Source: Hyphomicrobiales bacterium
Lineage (GTDB): Bacteria > Pseudomonadota > Alphaproteobacteria > Rhizobiales > Rhizobiaceae
Direction: 5' to 3'
DNA: 64,000 nucleotides
NCBI GenBank assembly: GCA_900472175.1
Contig: UCHD01000002.1
Span: forward strand, 45,984 to 109,983
Positions 43,799 through 52,255 of the stretch are shown in pieces (position 1 is the first letter of the stretch; the number at the start of each line of letters is the position of its first letter). The notes beneath the pieces are model-generated. The model was given only the letters and a program-made list of their open reading frames with translations, was not told the DNA's origin and did not search any database. Made by a program: the position numbers and the translations under genes.

Positions 43799-43843
43799 CC
43801 GGAGACCGCACCGCAATCGGTGGAGGGTCAGTGCGGTCCCCGG
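43799..43843 (-). promoter_or_regulatory. Intercistronic stem-loop between binding protein and permease genes
   Basis: CCGG-a-GACCGCAC (43799-43811) pairs with GTGCGGTC-c-CCGG (43831-43843): twelve pairs with one internal mismatch and a 19-base loop. It follows the binding-protein stop on the transcript, as REP-type hairpins do after malE, and should protect or separate the upstream message. Confidence 0.65.
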
Positions 43844-43900
43844 ACCTGGAGAAACCTTGGATCAGGCCGCAGCGACAGCCACGGCCCGGCCGGTTCTCTC

Positions 43901-44932
43901 TTAGTTGGCGTTGGCGCTGATCTCGCGATCCCAGCGCTCAAGCAGTTCCTTGCGCTTGGCCGGGTCGCCATAGGTCTTGAAGTCGTAGTCGATCAGCTTG
44001 ATGTCCTCGAAGCGTGGCGCTTCCTTCGGGATTTCGGCCGTCTTGTTGGACGGCAATTGGAAGGACTTCGCATCCTTCATGCGCGACTGCACATCCGGCT
44101 GGAGCGCCCAATCGTACCATGTCTTGGCATTGTCGAGGTTCTTCGCGCCCTTGACGATCGACATCGAGCCGATCTCGTAACCGGTGCCTTCGCACGGAGC
44201 GACCGACTTGACCGGAAAACCTTCGGCCGTCTGGGCAACGGCGTCATGCATGAAGACGATGCCGATCGCCGTTTCGCCGCGCGCTGCAGCCTTCACCGGC
44301 GCAGAGCCGGATTTGGTGTACTGCGAGATGTTGGCGTTGAGCTTCTTCAGGTAGTCGTAGGCCTGGTCTTCGCCCATGATCTGGACGAGCGAGGCCAGTG
44401 CCGTATAGGCGGTGCCGGACGAGTTGGGGTTGGCGATCTGGATTTCACCCTTGAAGGCAGGATCGAGAAGGTCGGCCCAGCACTTCGGCTCCTTGAAGCC
44501 CTTGGTCTTGAAAATCTCGGTATTGTAGCCCCAGCCAAGCGCGCCGGCATAGACGCCGACCGTCTTGTAGCCGGAGCTTTCCGCCTGTTTCTTGGCCCAA
44601 TCCTGCAACTGGTCCAGCATCGGCGACTTGTATTCCTGCGTCAGGTTCTCAGAGGCTGCCTGCAGGTGCGGATCGCCTGTGCCGGCCCACCAGATGTCGG
44701 TCTTCGGGTTGCGCGCTTCGGCACGGATCTTGGCATAGGTTTCGCCGGATGACAGGCGCACCATGTTGACCTTGATGTCACCATGCGCCTTCTCGAAGTC
44801 GCCTTTCATCTGCTCGCAGATGACCACGTCAGCCGAGCAGATCAGGTTGAGATCGCCGGCGGCCTCAGCCGAAAAAGCGGACAGTGTCGTTCCGGCGGCC
44901 AATGCAGCGACGGCAATATATCGTGAACCCAT
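43901..44932 (-). CDS. ABC transporter periplasmic binding protein, AfuA-like (probable sugar phosphate)
   Basis: 343 residues with signal peptide MGSRYIAVAALAAGTTLSAFSAEA and AGGAGG before the ATG. It shares the FbpA fold (DLNLICSADVVICEQMKGDFEKAHGD, DIWWAGTGDPHLQAA). Where ferric-binding proteins have the iron tyrosine pair (NSYYVG in this window's FbpA), it has GIVFMHDAVAQ, a His-Asp pair, followed by PCEGTGYE. In AfuA, as I recall, equivalent His, Asp and Glu residues hold hexose phosphates. With a phosphatase and a LacI regulator alongside, sugar phosphate uptake is the best reading. Confidence 0.85.
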   Translation of the reverse strand: MGSRYIAVAALAAGTTLSAFSAEAAGDLNLICSADVVICEQMKGDFEKAHGDIKVNMVRLSSGETYAKIRAEARNPKTDIWWAGTGDPHLQAASENLTQEYKSPMLDQLQDWAKKQAESSGYKTVGVYAGALGWGYNTEIFKTKGFKEPKCWADLLDPAFKGEIQIANPNSSGTAYTALASLVQIMGEDQAYDYLKKLNANISQYTKSGSAPVKAAARGETAIGIVFMHDAVAQTAEGFPVKSVAPCEGTGYEIGSMSIVKGAKNLDNAKTWYDWALQPDVQSRMKDAKSFQLPSNKTAEIPKEAPRFEDIKLIDYDFKTYGDPAKRKELLERWDREISANAN

Positions 44933-44974
44933 GAAACTTCCTCCTGTTGAAACAGCGCCTCCACGCCGGTCGCT

Positions 44975-45089
44975 TTTGCAAGCGTGTGCAAATGCTGCAT
45001 GAGATGAAAACGGCTGTCAAATAAAATCTTCACAAAACTGTCACATTTCGGTCGATCGAATGCTTGCACGCAATTGCAAAATTGTGCAG
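44975..45089. promoter_or_regulatory. Three LacI-type operator candidates TTGCA-N6-TGCAA
   Basis: Perfect TTGCA-N6-TGCAA repeats at 44976-44991 (one pair longer on each side) and 45064-45079, plus an overlapping third with one mismatch at 45074-45089. The first lies 44 bases before the binding-protein start, the other two just before the GTG start of the LacI gene. The about 90-bp separation could allow looping. This grouping links the regulator to the transporter/phosphatase operon and to itself. Confidence 0.75.
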
Positions 45090-45116
45090 ATTACCCATCA
45101 AGGGTGGAGTGCGCCG

Positions 45117-46121
45117 GTGTCGCAGAAATTATTCGTCAGTGCTCAGGAAGTAGCGGAAAAAGCAGGCGTTTCGCGCTCTGCGGTTTCCCGCACGTTTACA
45201 TCCGGCGCCAGCGTTTCGCCGAAAACGCGGCAGAAGGTGCTGGATGCCGCTGACGCGCTCGGCTACCATGTCAACCATCTTGCCCGCGGCCTCATGCGCA
45301 ACGAAAGCGGTATCGTCTGCCTGATCGTCTCGGAGATCGGCACGCCTTATCGCTCGGCACTGTTGCGCGCCCTGACGCAGCAGTTGCAGAATTCCGGCAA
45401 GGTCGCGATGCTGATCAACACTGACCGCTCGGATGGTAGCGCCGACCTGGCGCTTCGGCAAGCGATCCGCTACCGGGCCGATGCCTCGATCATCCTGTCA
45501 GGCCTGCCGGACAAGTCGATTACCGATCTCTGTCTGAAGAATGGCCAGCGGCTGGTGCTGATCAATCGCGATGACGACAGGGAAGGTCCGCTGAAGATCA
45601 ATCTCGACGATGCGGACGCGGCGGCGCGTATCGCTACGGCATTCGTGCGGGCCGGCTGCCGCAAACTGGCCTTTGCCAATTCGCAGGCGGGCACCCCGAG
45701 CCTGATGGCCCGCGAGCACGGCTTCGTTGCCGCTGCCAAGGCTATGGGGCTCGATGTGATGGTCGAGCGGTTTGGTCATACCGGGTACGAAAGCGGCCGG
45801 GCTGTCGCCCAGCAGCTTCTGACCCGTAAAGAGCGCCCCGACGCGGTGTTCTGTGCCACCGATCTGCTCGCCTGCGGCTTCATGGATGCCGCACGGCACC
45901 AGTTTTCGATGTCCGTGCCGGATCAGATCTGCGTGGCGGGTTTTGATGATATCGAACAGGCGTCCTGGTCATCCTACGGGCTGACTACATTCGCGCAGCC
46001 TGTGGATATGACGGCGCGCGAGGCCGTGTCCTGGCTGGTATCGGAGACGGCGGAATCCGAGAACCATACGGTGCGCCTGCATGCCGATCTGGTGTGGCGC
46101 ACATCGATCAGGGGCGGTTGA
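45117..46121 (+). CDS. LacI family transcriptional regulator
   Basis: 334 residues from a GTG start (MSQKLFVSAQEVAEKAGVSRSAVSRTF) with GGTGGAG 7 bases upstream. An in-frame ATG at 45060 is rejected because two operator-like repeats would lie inside the coding part. Helix-turn-helix and hinge residues 5-60 (RSAVSRTFTSGASVSPKTRQKVLDAADALGYHVNHLARGLM), then a periplasmic-binding-protein-like ligand domain (AVFCATDLLACGFMDAARHQFSMSVPDQICVAGFDDIEQASW). It probably represses the divergent AfuABC-like operon until a sugar or sugar phosphate is bound. Confidence 0.92.
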   Translation: MSQKLFVSAQEVAEKAGVSRSAVSRTFTSGASVSPKTRQKVLDAADALGYHVNHLARGLMRNESGIVCLIVSEIGTPYRSALLRALTQQLQNSGKVAMLINTDRSDGSADLALRQAIRYRADASIILSGLPDKSITDLCLKNGQRLVLINRDDDREGPLKINLDDADAAARIATAFVRAGCRKLAFANSQAGTPSLMAREHGFVAAAKAMGLDVMVERFGHTGYESGRAVAQQLLTRKERPDAVFCATDLLACGFMDAARHQFSMSVPDQICVAGFDDIEQASWSSYGLTTFAQPVDMTAREAVSWLVSETAESENHTVRLHADLVWRTSIRGG

Positions 46122-46126
46122 GTCCC

Positions 46127-46636
46127 ATGGGCAGTGCGCTGAAAAAAACATCGAAAAAATCGGCGACATTTCTATCTGAACTGGCGCCTTTTACCGGCAC
46201 GCTGTTCAAGGAGAGGATGCGCGAGCAGTTTGCCGCCCTTTGCTACCGTATCGGCGGAGACGGCGGCATGTTCGAGGTGCTGCTGGTGACCAGCCGCGAA
46301 AGCGGCCGCTGGATCATTCCCAAAGGCTGGCCGATGACTGGAAAGAAGCCGCATGAGGTCGCCGCGATCGAAGCTTTCGAAGAGGCTGGCGTCCGCGGCA
46401 AGGCAAAGAAGAAGCCGCTGGGATATTTCACCTATCTGAAGATGCTGGACAGCGGCCAGCGTGCACCGTGTTGCGTTCAGGTTCATTTACTGGACGTGAA
46501 GGAAAGCTGCGACGTCTTTCGCGAAAAAGGCCAGCGGCTCTGCGAATGGGTGTCCTGCGTCGAGGCAGCCCGGCGGGTTCGCGAGCCTGAACTGAAGGGG
46601 CTTTTCCTATCGATGCAGCGGATACCGCTAGTCTAG
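46127..46636 (+). CDS. NUDIX hydrolase, diphosphoinositol polyphosphate type
   Basis: 169 residues from MGSALKKTSKKSATF, 5 bases after the LacI stop. NUDIX box WPMTGKKPHEVAAIEAFEEAGVRG: the paired glutamates of EExG are present, while the usual Arg of REUxEE is Ile. Before it, GRWIIPKGWP matches the family that hydrolyses diphosphoinositol polyphosphates and dinucleoside polyphosphates. It may share the LacI transcript; a link with the inositol-phosphatase-like gene in the neighbouring operon is suggestive only. Confidence 0.88.
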   Translation: MGSALKKTSKKSATFLSELAPFTGTLFKERMREQFAALCYRIGGDGGMFEVLLVTSRESGRWIIPKGWPMTGKKPHEVAAIEAFEEAGVRGKAKKKPLGYFTYLKMLDSGQRAPCCVQVHLLDVKESCDVFREKGQRLCEWVSCVEAARRVREPELKGLFLSMQRIPLV

Positions 46637-46726
46637 CCAAAACTGTAAAGTGGAAGCGCCAGGCACACAGGTTCAAACCGCCCTGGTGTCGCGGACGCTA
46701 GAGGGACCATGTGGAGCGTCAGGCGC

Positions 46727-46903
46727 CTAGCCGAACCGCTCCATTTGAAAAGGCGCCGGCGTGACGGTGCCGTTCAGGCGGCTGGTTTTTTCAAGCGTGG
46801 TATGATTGGCCATCGTCGTGGTGTGATTGACCATCGTCATAGCCATGAGCAGGCCAGCGCCAATAACAAAGCCGAATGCGAGATAAGAAAGCTTAGCGAG
46901 CAT
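46727..46903 (-). CDS. 58-residue membrane micro-protein under a general-stress promoter
   Basis: ATG at 46903-46901, stop TAG at 46729-46727, GGAG 8 bases before the start. Residues 1-27 form one membrane helix (LSYLAFGFVIGAGLLMAMTM); the rest is polar, with a repeated NHTT motif (VNHTTTMANHTTLEK). No family recognised. A perfect EcfG-type promoter ends 32 bases upstream, making this a probable general stress response gene. Confidence 0.75.
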   Translation of the reverse strand: MLAKLSYLAFGFVIGAGLLMAMTMVNHTTTMANHTTLEKTSRLNGTVTPAPFQMERFG

Positions 46904-46934
46904 ATGAGTTACTCCTATCTAGCTCGTCTGCGAA

Positions 46935-46959
46935 AACGCGACCGGATGGGTAAAGTTCC
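46935..46959 (-). promoter_or_regulatory. EcfG (general stress sigma factor) promoter
   Basis: On the minus strand GGAAC (46959-46955), 16 bases, CGTT (46938-46935): an exact match to the alphaproteobacterial EcfG consensus GGAAC-N16/17-CGTT. Correct direction and distance for the 58-residue protein starting at 46903. Confidence 0.85.
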
Positions 46960-47086
46960 ACTGAGGCGGAAAGAATCGTCTCAGGTGTCCGGCGATGTGA
47001 TGCGATCGTGCGGGGGGGAACGATAGGCGCCGCGCCCCCAGTATAAAGGACAGTCTGCCAGCGGGACGGGTAGGCTGGAAAGTTGA

Positions 47087-47105
47087 CCATGCAGCTAATG
47101 CATGG
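47087..47105. repeat. Perfect inverted repeat upstream of the DUF1127 gene
   Basis: CCATGCA, spacer GCTAA, TGCATGG. It lies in the 322-base gap 46904-47225, which besides this and the EcfG promoter holds only a G-run (47012-47018) and no convincing gene. It is either an operator about 120 bases before the DUF1127 start or a short stem-loop. Confidence 0.4.
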
Positions 47106-47225
47106 GTGACCTGAAGTATTGGCGCTGTTACTCCATAATCGGGAGGCTTATATACAGGTCATCAAAACGACAACGGCGCCACTGAATGGCTGCCGGGCCC
47201 GGAAAGCCCTAGAAAGGGGATCATC

Positions 47226-47372
47226 ATGAACGTAGCACGCACTTTCAACAATTGGCGCAAGTACCGTCAGACGGTCACCGAACTGGGCCGTATGACCTCG
47301 CGCGAACTGCGCGATCTCGGCATCGACCGTGCCGACATTCAGAGCATCGCTCGCGCCTCGGTCGCTCGCTAA
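47226..47372 (+). CDS. DUF1127 small protein
   Basis: 48 residues with AGGGGATC before the ATG. MNVARTFNNWRKYRQTVTEL leads into the conserved core GRMTSRELRDLGIDRADI, diagnostic of DUF1127 (YjiS-like). Such Arg-rich micro-proteins in rhizobia and Agrobacterium have been linked to RNA turnover and to phosphate and carbon metabolism. It is a single-gene unit ending in a strong stem-loop. Confidence 0.92.
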   Translation: MNVARTFNNWRKYRQTVTELGRMTSRELRDLGIDRADIQSIARASVAR

Positions 47373-47402
47373 TACCTGCGGGCACCGCCTCCAGAAAATT
47401 TC

Positions 47403-47437
47403 CAGAAACGCCCGTTGCCTTGCAGCGGGCGTTTCTG
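47403..47437 (+). terminator. Stem-loop terminator after the DUF1127 gene
   Basis: CAGAAACGCCCG (47403-47414), 11-base loop, CGGGCGTTTCTG (47426-47437): twelve perfect pairs, 30 bases after the stop. Downstream sequence is only mildly T-rich, but stem strength and placement support termination. Confidence 0.75.
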
Positions 47438-47572
47438 CGTTTGGCACGGCGGACGAAAGAGGGTGCGGTAGCGCCCACCCGAAATTTCCGGGCCGGCATG
47501 CGCCAATTTGTCATTCGCGTTCACACATGGGTGTGCCAATCTGCAACCTTCTGATTCCGGAGGGGCGAGAGA

Positions 47573-50497
47573 TTGGAACATGTTTTTCTGCGGCGAGCGG
47601 CATTGTCGCGGCCTGATGTGAATGCCGAAGACGCAGCGAGCCTTCTTGCCGCTCACTATGGCCTGTCGGGGCCGGTCACCGAGCTGGGCAGCCAGCAGGA
47701 CCGCAATTATCGCATCGACGCGGCCAGTGGCCGGTTCGTCCTGAAGATATGCCGCGCCGACTATGCGACCGTCGAGCTTGAAGCGCAGAATGCGGCCTTG
47801 CGCCATATTGCCGGTCAAGCGGCGGCACCGCGTGTCCCGAAGATCATTCCGGCCGGCAATGGCGCGGACATCCTGTTCGTCACGCTCCGCGGTCAGGATT
47901 ACCAGATCCGATTGCTCGACTATATCGAGGGCCAGCCGTTGACTCGGCGCAAGCACCTGCCGGCGGTCACCGTTGCGGCACTCGGGGCGTTGGGTGGGCG
48001 GCTGGCGCTGGCGCTGGCGGACTTTTCCCATCCGGGTCTGGCGCGCGACCTGCAATGGGATTTGCGCAACGCCGAGGCCGTGGTCAGCCATCTGCTGTCG
48101 GCGGTGAAGGATGCCGATCGCAAGCAGCGTATCAGTACGGCGATGGATGCCGCCATGCGGCGGCTCGACGGTCTGAAGCCGGACCTGCGGCAACAGGCCA
48201 TCCACCATGACATCACCGACGACAATGTCGTCAGCTCGCCGAATGCCAGCGGCCAGCTGATACCCGATGGGGTGATCGATTTTGGCGATGTCATCCATGG
48301 CTGGCTTGCTGCCGATCTCGCCGTCACCTGCGCCTCGCTGTTGCATCATTCCGATGGCGATCCGCTGGCCGTCCTTCCGGCGATCAAGGCGTTCCATGCT
48401 GTTTTCCCGCTCAACGAAGCGGAATTGCGCGCACTCTGGCCCCTGATCGTGGCGCGCGCCGCCGTGCTGGTGGCAAGCAGCGAGCAGCAGCTCGCGCTCG
48501 ACCCGGACAATAGCTATGTCAGCGGCAATATCGACCACGAGCGGCAGATCTTCGAGGTCGCCGTTTCGGTGCCGTCAGCCGTGATGGAAATCGCCATCCT
48601 GCAGGCCGTCGGCGAAATGTGCGATCCGGGGCCTGCGATCACCGGCGAGCGGCTCCTGCCGGAAGTCGATGTGTCCGCGGTTTCTGTGGTCGCACTGGAT
48701 ACGCAAAGTGCGCTGTTCGATGGTCTCGCGTGGCCGCAGCCGGGCCTTGAAGACCGACTGCTCCTGGCGGCATCGCTCGAAAATGCCGCCGTCTCGACGC
48801 GCTACGGCGAATACCGGTTGACCCAGACGGTGCTGTGCTCACCGGACCCTGCGGAAACATGCGCTGTTCACGTTGACCTGCGCTTGCCAGCAGGTGCCGG
48901 CGTCTCCGCGCCGTTCGGCGGCATTCTCAAACTCACCGATAGCGGCCTGATTTTGCTGGGGCGGGATGCGGCGCTGCATCTTTCCGGCATCGAGACCTTG
49001 CCTGGCCCGGACGATTTTATCCATCCTGGCCAGCCGCTCGGTCTTGTCGCCGGTGCGTCCGGTGACAACGGAATGCTGCGCGTCCAACTCTGCCGCGACA
49101 AGGATATCCTGCCGCCACCGTTCGTCTCGCCCGGCCTAGCTGCTGCATGGAGCATCCTCTGCCCATCCCCGGCAAAGCTGCTTGGTTTTGACTGCGATGC
49201 GCCCGCGCCGCAGAGTGCAAAGATTCTTTCGCGCCGCCAGCACCATTTCGCCAAGCCGCAGAAGAATTATTACGAGACGCCGCCGCAGATCGAACGCGGC
49301 TTGCGCGAACATATGGTCGATGTCGAAGGCCGCGCCTATCTCGACATGGTCAACAACGTCACGATCCTTGGCCACGGTCACCCGCGTCTCGCCGATGCCG
49401 TGCACCGGCAGTGGCAGCGGCTGAACACCAATTCCCGTTTCCACTATGCAGCCGTCGCGGAATTTTCCGAACGGCTGGCCGATCTTGCGCCGGAGGGGGT
49501 GGATACGGTGTTTCTGGTCAATAGCGGCTCGGAAGCCAACGATCTGGCACTGCGGCTCGCCTGGGCAGCCAGCGGCGCGCGCAACATGCTGTGCCTGCTG
49601 GAAGGCTATCACGGTTGGTCGGTTGCCAGCGATGCGGTCTCCACCTCGATTGCGGACAATCCGCAGGCGCTGACCACCCGGCCGGACTGGGTGCACCCGG
49701 TGATGTCGCCCAATACCTATCGCGGCCCGTTTCGCGGGGACGGATCGACCGCCGCCTATATCGACGCCGTCATGCCGGCGCTGGAAAAACTGGACCGGGA
49801 CGGCAAGGGCTTGGCAGGGTTCATCTGCGAATGCGTCTATGGCAATGCCGGCGGCATTCCCCTCCCTCCAGGCTATCTCACGGAGATCTACGCGATGGTC
49901 CGGGCGCGCGGCGGTGTCTGTATCGCCGATGAAGTCCAGGTCGGTTACGGCCGTCTCGGTCATCACTTCTGGGGTTTTGAAGAGCAGGGCGTGATCCCCG
50001 ATATCATCACCGTCGCCAAGGGCATGGGCAACGGCCATCCGCTCGGCGCCGTCATCACCACCAAGGCGATCGCCGATGCGCTGGAGAAGGAGGGTTATTT
50101 CTTCTCGTCTTCAGGCGGTAGCCCGGTGAGTTCGGTCGTCGGCATGACAGTGCTCGATATCATGCGCGATGAGAAGCTGCAGGAGAACGCCCGCGTCGTC
50201 GGTGATCACCTGAAACGCCGTCTGCAGGCGCTGGAGCAGCGGTTTCCGATTGTCGGCGCCGTGCACGGCATGGGCCTCTATCTCGGGCTGGAATTCGTGC
50301 GTGACCGCGAAACGCTGTCGCCCGCGACCGGCGAAACAGCCGCGATCTGCGACCGGCTGCTGCAACTCGGCGTCATCATGCAGCCGACCGGCGATCATCT
50401 GAACGTCTTGAAGATCAAGCCGCCGCTTTGCCTGTCACGGGAGAGCGCCGATTTCTTCGCCGACATGCTGGAGCGTGTGCTTTCGGACGGATGGTGA
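47573..50497 (+). CDS. Three-domain fusion: APH-type kinase, beta-rich middle domain, class III aminotransferase
   Basis: 974 residues from a TTG start with GGAGG 9-10 bases upstream. Residues 15-330 form an aminoglycoside-phosphotransferase-like kinase (HHDITDDNVV near 211-220 and VIDFGDVIH near 234-242, catalytic and Mg sites). Residues about 420-545 are a beta-rich segment recalling M23-type lysostaphin folds (HVDLRLPAGAGVSAPFGG) without a clear zinc site. Residues 555-965 form a class III aminotransferase (GHGHPRLADAV, SGSEANDLALRLA, DEVQVGYGRLG, Schiff-base lysine in VAKGMGNGHPLG). Relatives include ethanolamine-phosphate phospho-lyases. It could phosphorylate an amino alcohol and then eliminate or transaminate. 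It heads a polyamine-type gene cluster. Confidence 0.88.
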   Translation: MEHVFLRRAALSRPDVNAEDAASLLAAHYGLSGPVTELGSQQDRNYRIDAASGRFVLKICRADYATVELEAQNAALRHIAGQAAAPRVPKIIPAGNGADILFVTLRGQDYQIRLLDYIEGQPLTRRKHLPAVTVAALGALGGRLALALADFSHPGLARDLQWDLRNAEAVVSHLLSAVKDADRKQRISTAMDAAMRRLDGLKPDLRQQAIHHDITDDNVVSSPNASGQLIPDGVIDFGDVIHGWLAADLAVTCASLLHHSDGDPLAVLPAIKAFHAVFPLNEAELRALWPLIVARAAVLVASSEQQLALDPDNSYVSGNIDHERQIFEVAVSVPSAVMEIAILQAVGEMCDPGPAITGERLLPEVDVSAVSVVALDTQSALFDGLAWPQPGLEDRLLLAASLENAAVSTRYGEYRLTQTVLCSPDPAETCAVHVDLRLPAGAGVSAPFGGILKLTDSGLILLGRDAALHLSGIETLPGPDDFIHPGQPLGLVAGASGDNGMLRVQLCRDKDILPPPFVSPGLAAAWSILCPSPAKLLGFDCDAPAPQSAKILSRRQHHFAKPQKNYYETPPQIERGLREHMVDVEGRAYLDMVNNVTILGHGHPRLADAVHRQWQRLNTNSRFHYAAVAEFSERLADLAPEGVDTVFLVNSGSEANDLALRLAWAASGARNMLCLLEGYHGWSVASDAVSTSIADNPQALTTRPDWVHPVMSPNTYRGPFRGDGSTAAYIDAVMPALEKLDRDGKGLAGFICECVYGNAGGIPLPPGYLTEIYAMVRARGGVCIADEVQVGYGRLGHHFWGFEEQGVIPDIITVAKGMGNGHPLGAVITTKAIADALEKEGYFFSSSGGSPVSSVVGMTVLDIMRDEKLQENARVVGDHLKRRLQALEQRFPIVGAVHGMGLYLGLEFVRDRETLSPATGETAAICDRLLQLGVIMQPTGDHLNVLKIKPPLCLSRESADFFADMLERVLSDGW

Positions 50498-50569
50498 GAA
50501 AACATTTCCACCCCGTTGAATTGCGCGGCGGGATCGGCTTAGCTCGCACCAGATTCTTCAAGGCAAGCA

Positions 50570-52255
50570 GTGAGTAACATCATGACGCAGACCGCCGACA
50601 TCATCATTCTCAATGCCCGCGTGCTGACGCTGGATGAGGATAGGCCCAAAGCCGAAGCGGTGGCGTTGGCTGACGGTCATATCCTGGCTGTTGGCACCGA
50701 ATCGCAGATGGAGCCGTTTCGAGGTGCAGCCACACAGGTGATCGATGCCGCAGGCGGCACGGTGCTACCGGGTTTCTCCGAAAATCACATGCACCTGTTT
50801 TCAGGCGCTGCCGAACTCGATCATCTCCAGCTAGCCGGCGTCAGCGGGCTGGCGGCGCTGACCGACGCCGTGCGGGGCTATGCCGCCACGCGCACTGCAG
50901 AAAAGGTCCTTTTCGCGCAAGGCACCGACTACACGATCCTCGGCGACACCGAACGGCTGACACGCCATCACCTTGATGCAATCCTTGCGCACCAGCCGCT
51001 GGTTCTGTTTGCACCCGATCATCATACCGCCTGGGCCAATACCAGGGCGCTCGAACTGGTCGGCATGCTGCACGGTGCTGACCTGGGGCCGGGTAACGAG
51101 GTGGTCGTCGGCGCAGATGGCCTGGCGACAGGGGAACTGCGCGAGATGGAAGCGTTCAGCCCCTTGCAGGCAGCCGGCGGATTTGACCGCTATCGCCTCG
51201 GCCTGTCGACCGGCGGCGAGCCCGATCCCTATCCGAACGAAGCGGAATGGGCGCAGGATATCGCCGTGATGCGGCGCGGCCTCGACTATTGCTCCCGCCA
51301 CGGCATCACCACCATCCAGAACATGGACGGCAATCTCTATCAACTGCAGCTGCTGGCGGCGATCGAGAAGCAGGATGGGCACCTGCCGTGCCGGGTGATC
51401 ATTCCTTTTCACTTCAAGAATTTCATGCCGATCGGCATGCTCGAAAAGGCATCTGATCTCGCCCGCCGCTTCAACAGCGACTGGCTATCATCCGGCGTCG
51501 TCAAGGTATTCTACGACGGCGTTCTCGATAGCTGGACTGCGGTGATGGTCGAGCCTTACGCCGACAAGCCCGGCGATTGCGGCGAGGGGCTCTTTACGCC
51601 TGAAACATTCCGCGAGGTTGCTGTCGAAGCGGACCGGCGCGGCTTGCAGATCGCGGTTCATGCGATCGGCGACGGCGCGGTGCGGGCGGTGCTCGACGGC
51701 TATGAGGCCGCGCGCGCGCAAAATGGCGCCCGTGACAGCCGCCATCGCATCGAGCATATCGAGGTTGTGCATCCCGATGACATCGCCCGGTTTGCCGAAC
51801 TCGGTGTCATCGCCTCGATGCAGCCGCCACATCCGCCAGGTTGCGCCGGCGTGCCGCTGGAGCCGACCGTTTCGCGTATCGGTCAGGCTCGTTGGCCGCT
51901 CAGTTATGCCTGGCGCACGCTCAAGGATGCCGGGGTGCATATCTGCTTTGCCTCCGACTGGCCGGTATCGCCGATCGATCCGATCATCGGCATAGAGGCG
52001 GCCGTCACGCGGGAACGCTGGGCAGAGAGTGATCCGGATCAATCCTTCTCGCTTATGGAAGCGCTCAATGCCTATTGTGTCGAAGGCGCCTACGCGGAAT
52101 TCAAGGAAGATCGCAAAGGCAGGATCAAGGAAGGGTATCTTGCCGATATCGTCGTGTTGAACGGTGATATCGAGGCGGCGGCCCCCAGTGAGTTGCAGAA
52201 TATCCAGCCCACCACCACAATTTGCGGCGGGCGCATCAGTTTCTCCAGCCGGTAA
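50570..52255 (+). CDS. YtcJ-like amidohydrolase (amidohydrolase 3 family)
   Basis: 561 residues from GTG (MSNIMTQTADIIILNARVLTLDED); ATG 50582 is an alternative. Metal-site motifs: GFSENHMHLFSGA (HxH), the YDGVLDSWTA region, IAVHAIGDGAVRAVLDGY (His), RIEHIEVVHPDDIARF (His) and CFASDWPVSPIDPI (Asp). Such enzymes cleave amide or formamide bonds; N-substituted formamide deformylase is a characterised relative. It lies 72 bases after the fusion gene in the same direction and ends at an 18-bp palindrome. Confidence 0.9.
   Translation: MSNIMTQTADIIILNARVLTLDEDRPKAEAVALADGHILAVGTESQMEPFRGAATQVIDAAGGTVLPGFSENHMHLFSGAAELDHLQLAGVSGLAALTDAVRGYAATRTAEKVLFAQGTDYTILGDTERLTRHHLDAILAHQPLVLFAPDHHTAWANTRALELVGMLHGADLGPGNEVVVGADGLATGELREMEAFSPLQAAGGFDRYRLGLSTGGEPDPYPNEAEWAQDIAVMRRGLDYCSRHGITTIQNMDGNLYQLQLLAAIEKQDGHLPCRVIIPFHFKNFMPIGMLEKASDLARRFNSDWLSSGVVKVFYDGVLDSWTAVMVEPYADKPGDCGEGLFTPETFREVAVEADRRGLQIAVHAIGDGAVRAVLDGYEAARAQNGARDSRHRIEHIEVVHPDDIARFAELGVIASMQPPHPPGCAGVPLEPTVSRIGQARWPLSYAWRTLKDAGVHICFASDWPVSPIDPIIGIEAAVTRERWAESDPDQSFSLMEALNAYCVEGAYAEFKEDRKGRIKEGYLADIVVLNGDIEAAAPSELQNIQPTTTICGGRISFSSR

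Noticed and set aside
45060..45116. Upstream ATG start for the LacI gene
   Set aside because: It would place two operator-like repeats inside the coding sequence and has no ribosome site; the GTG at 45117 has a good one.
46709..47026. 105-codon rightward frame opposite the 58-residue micro-protein
   Set aside because: No ribosome site or recognisable composition; the leftward micro-protein has both plus a stress promoter.
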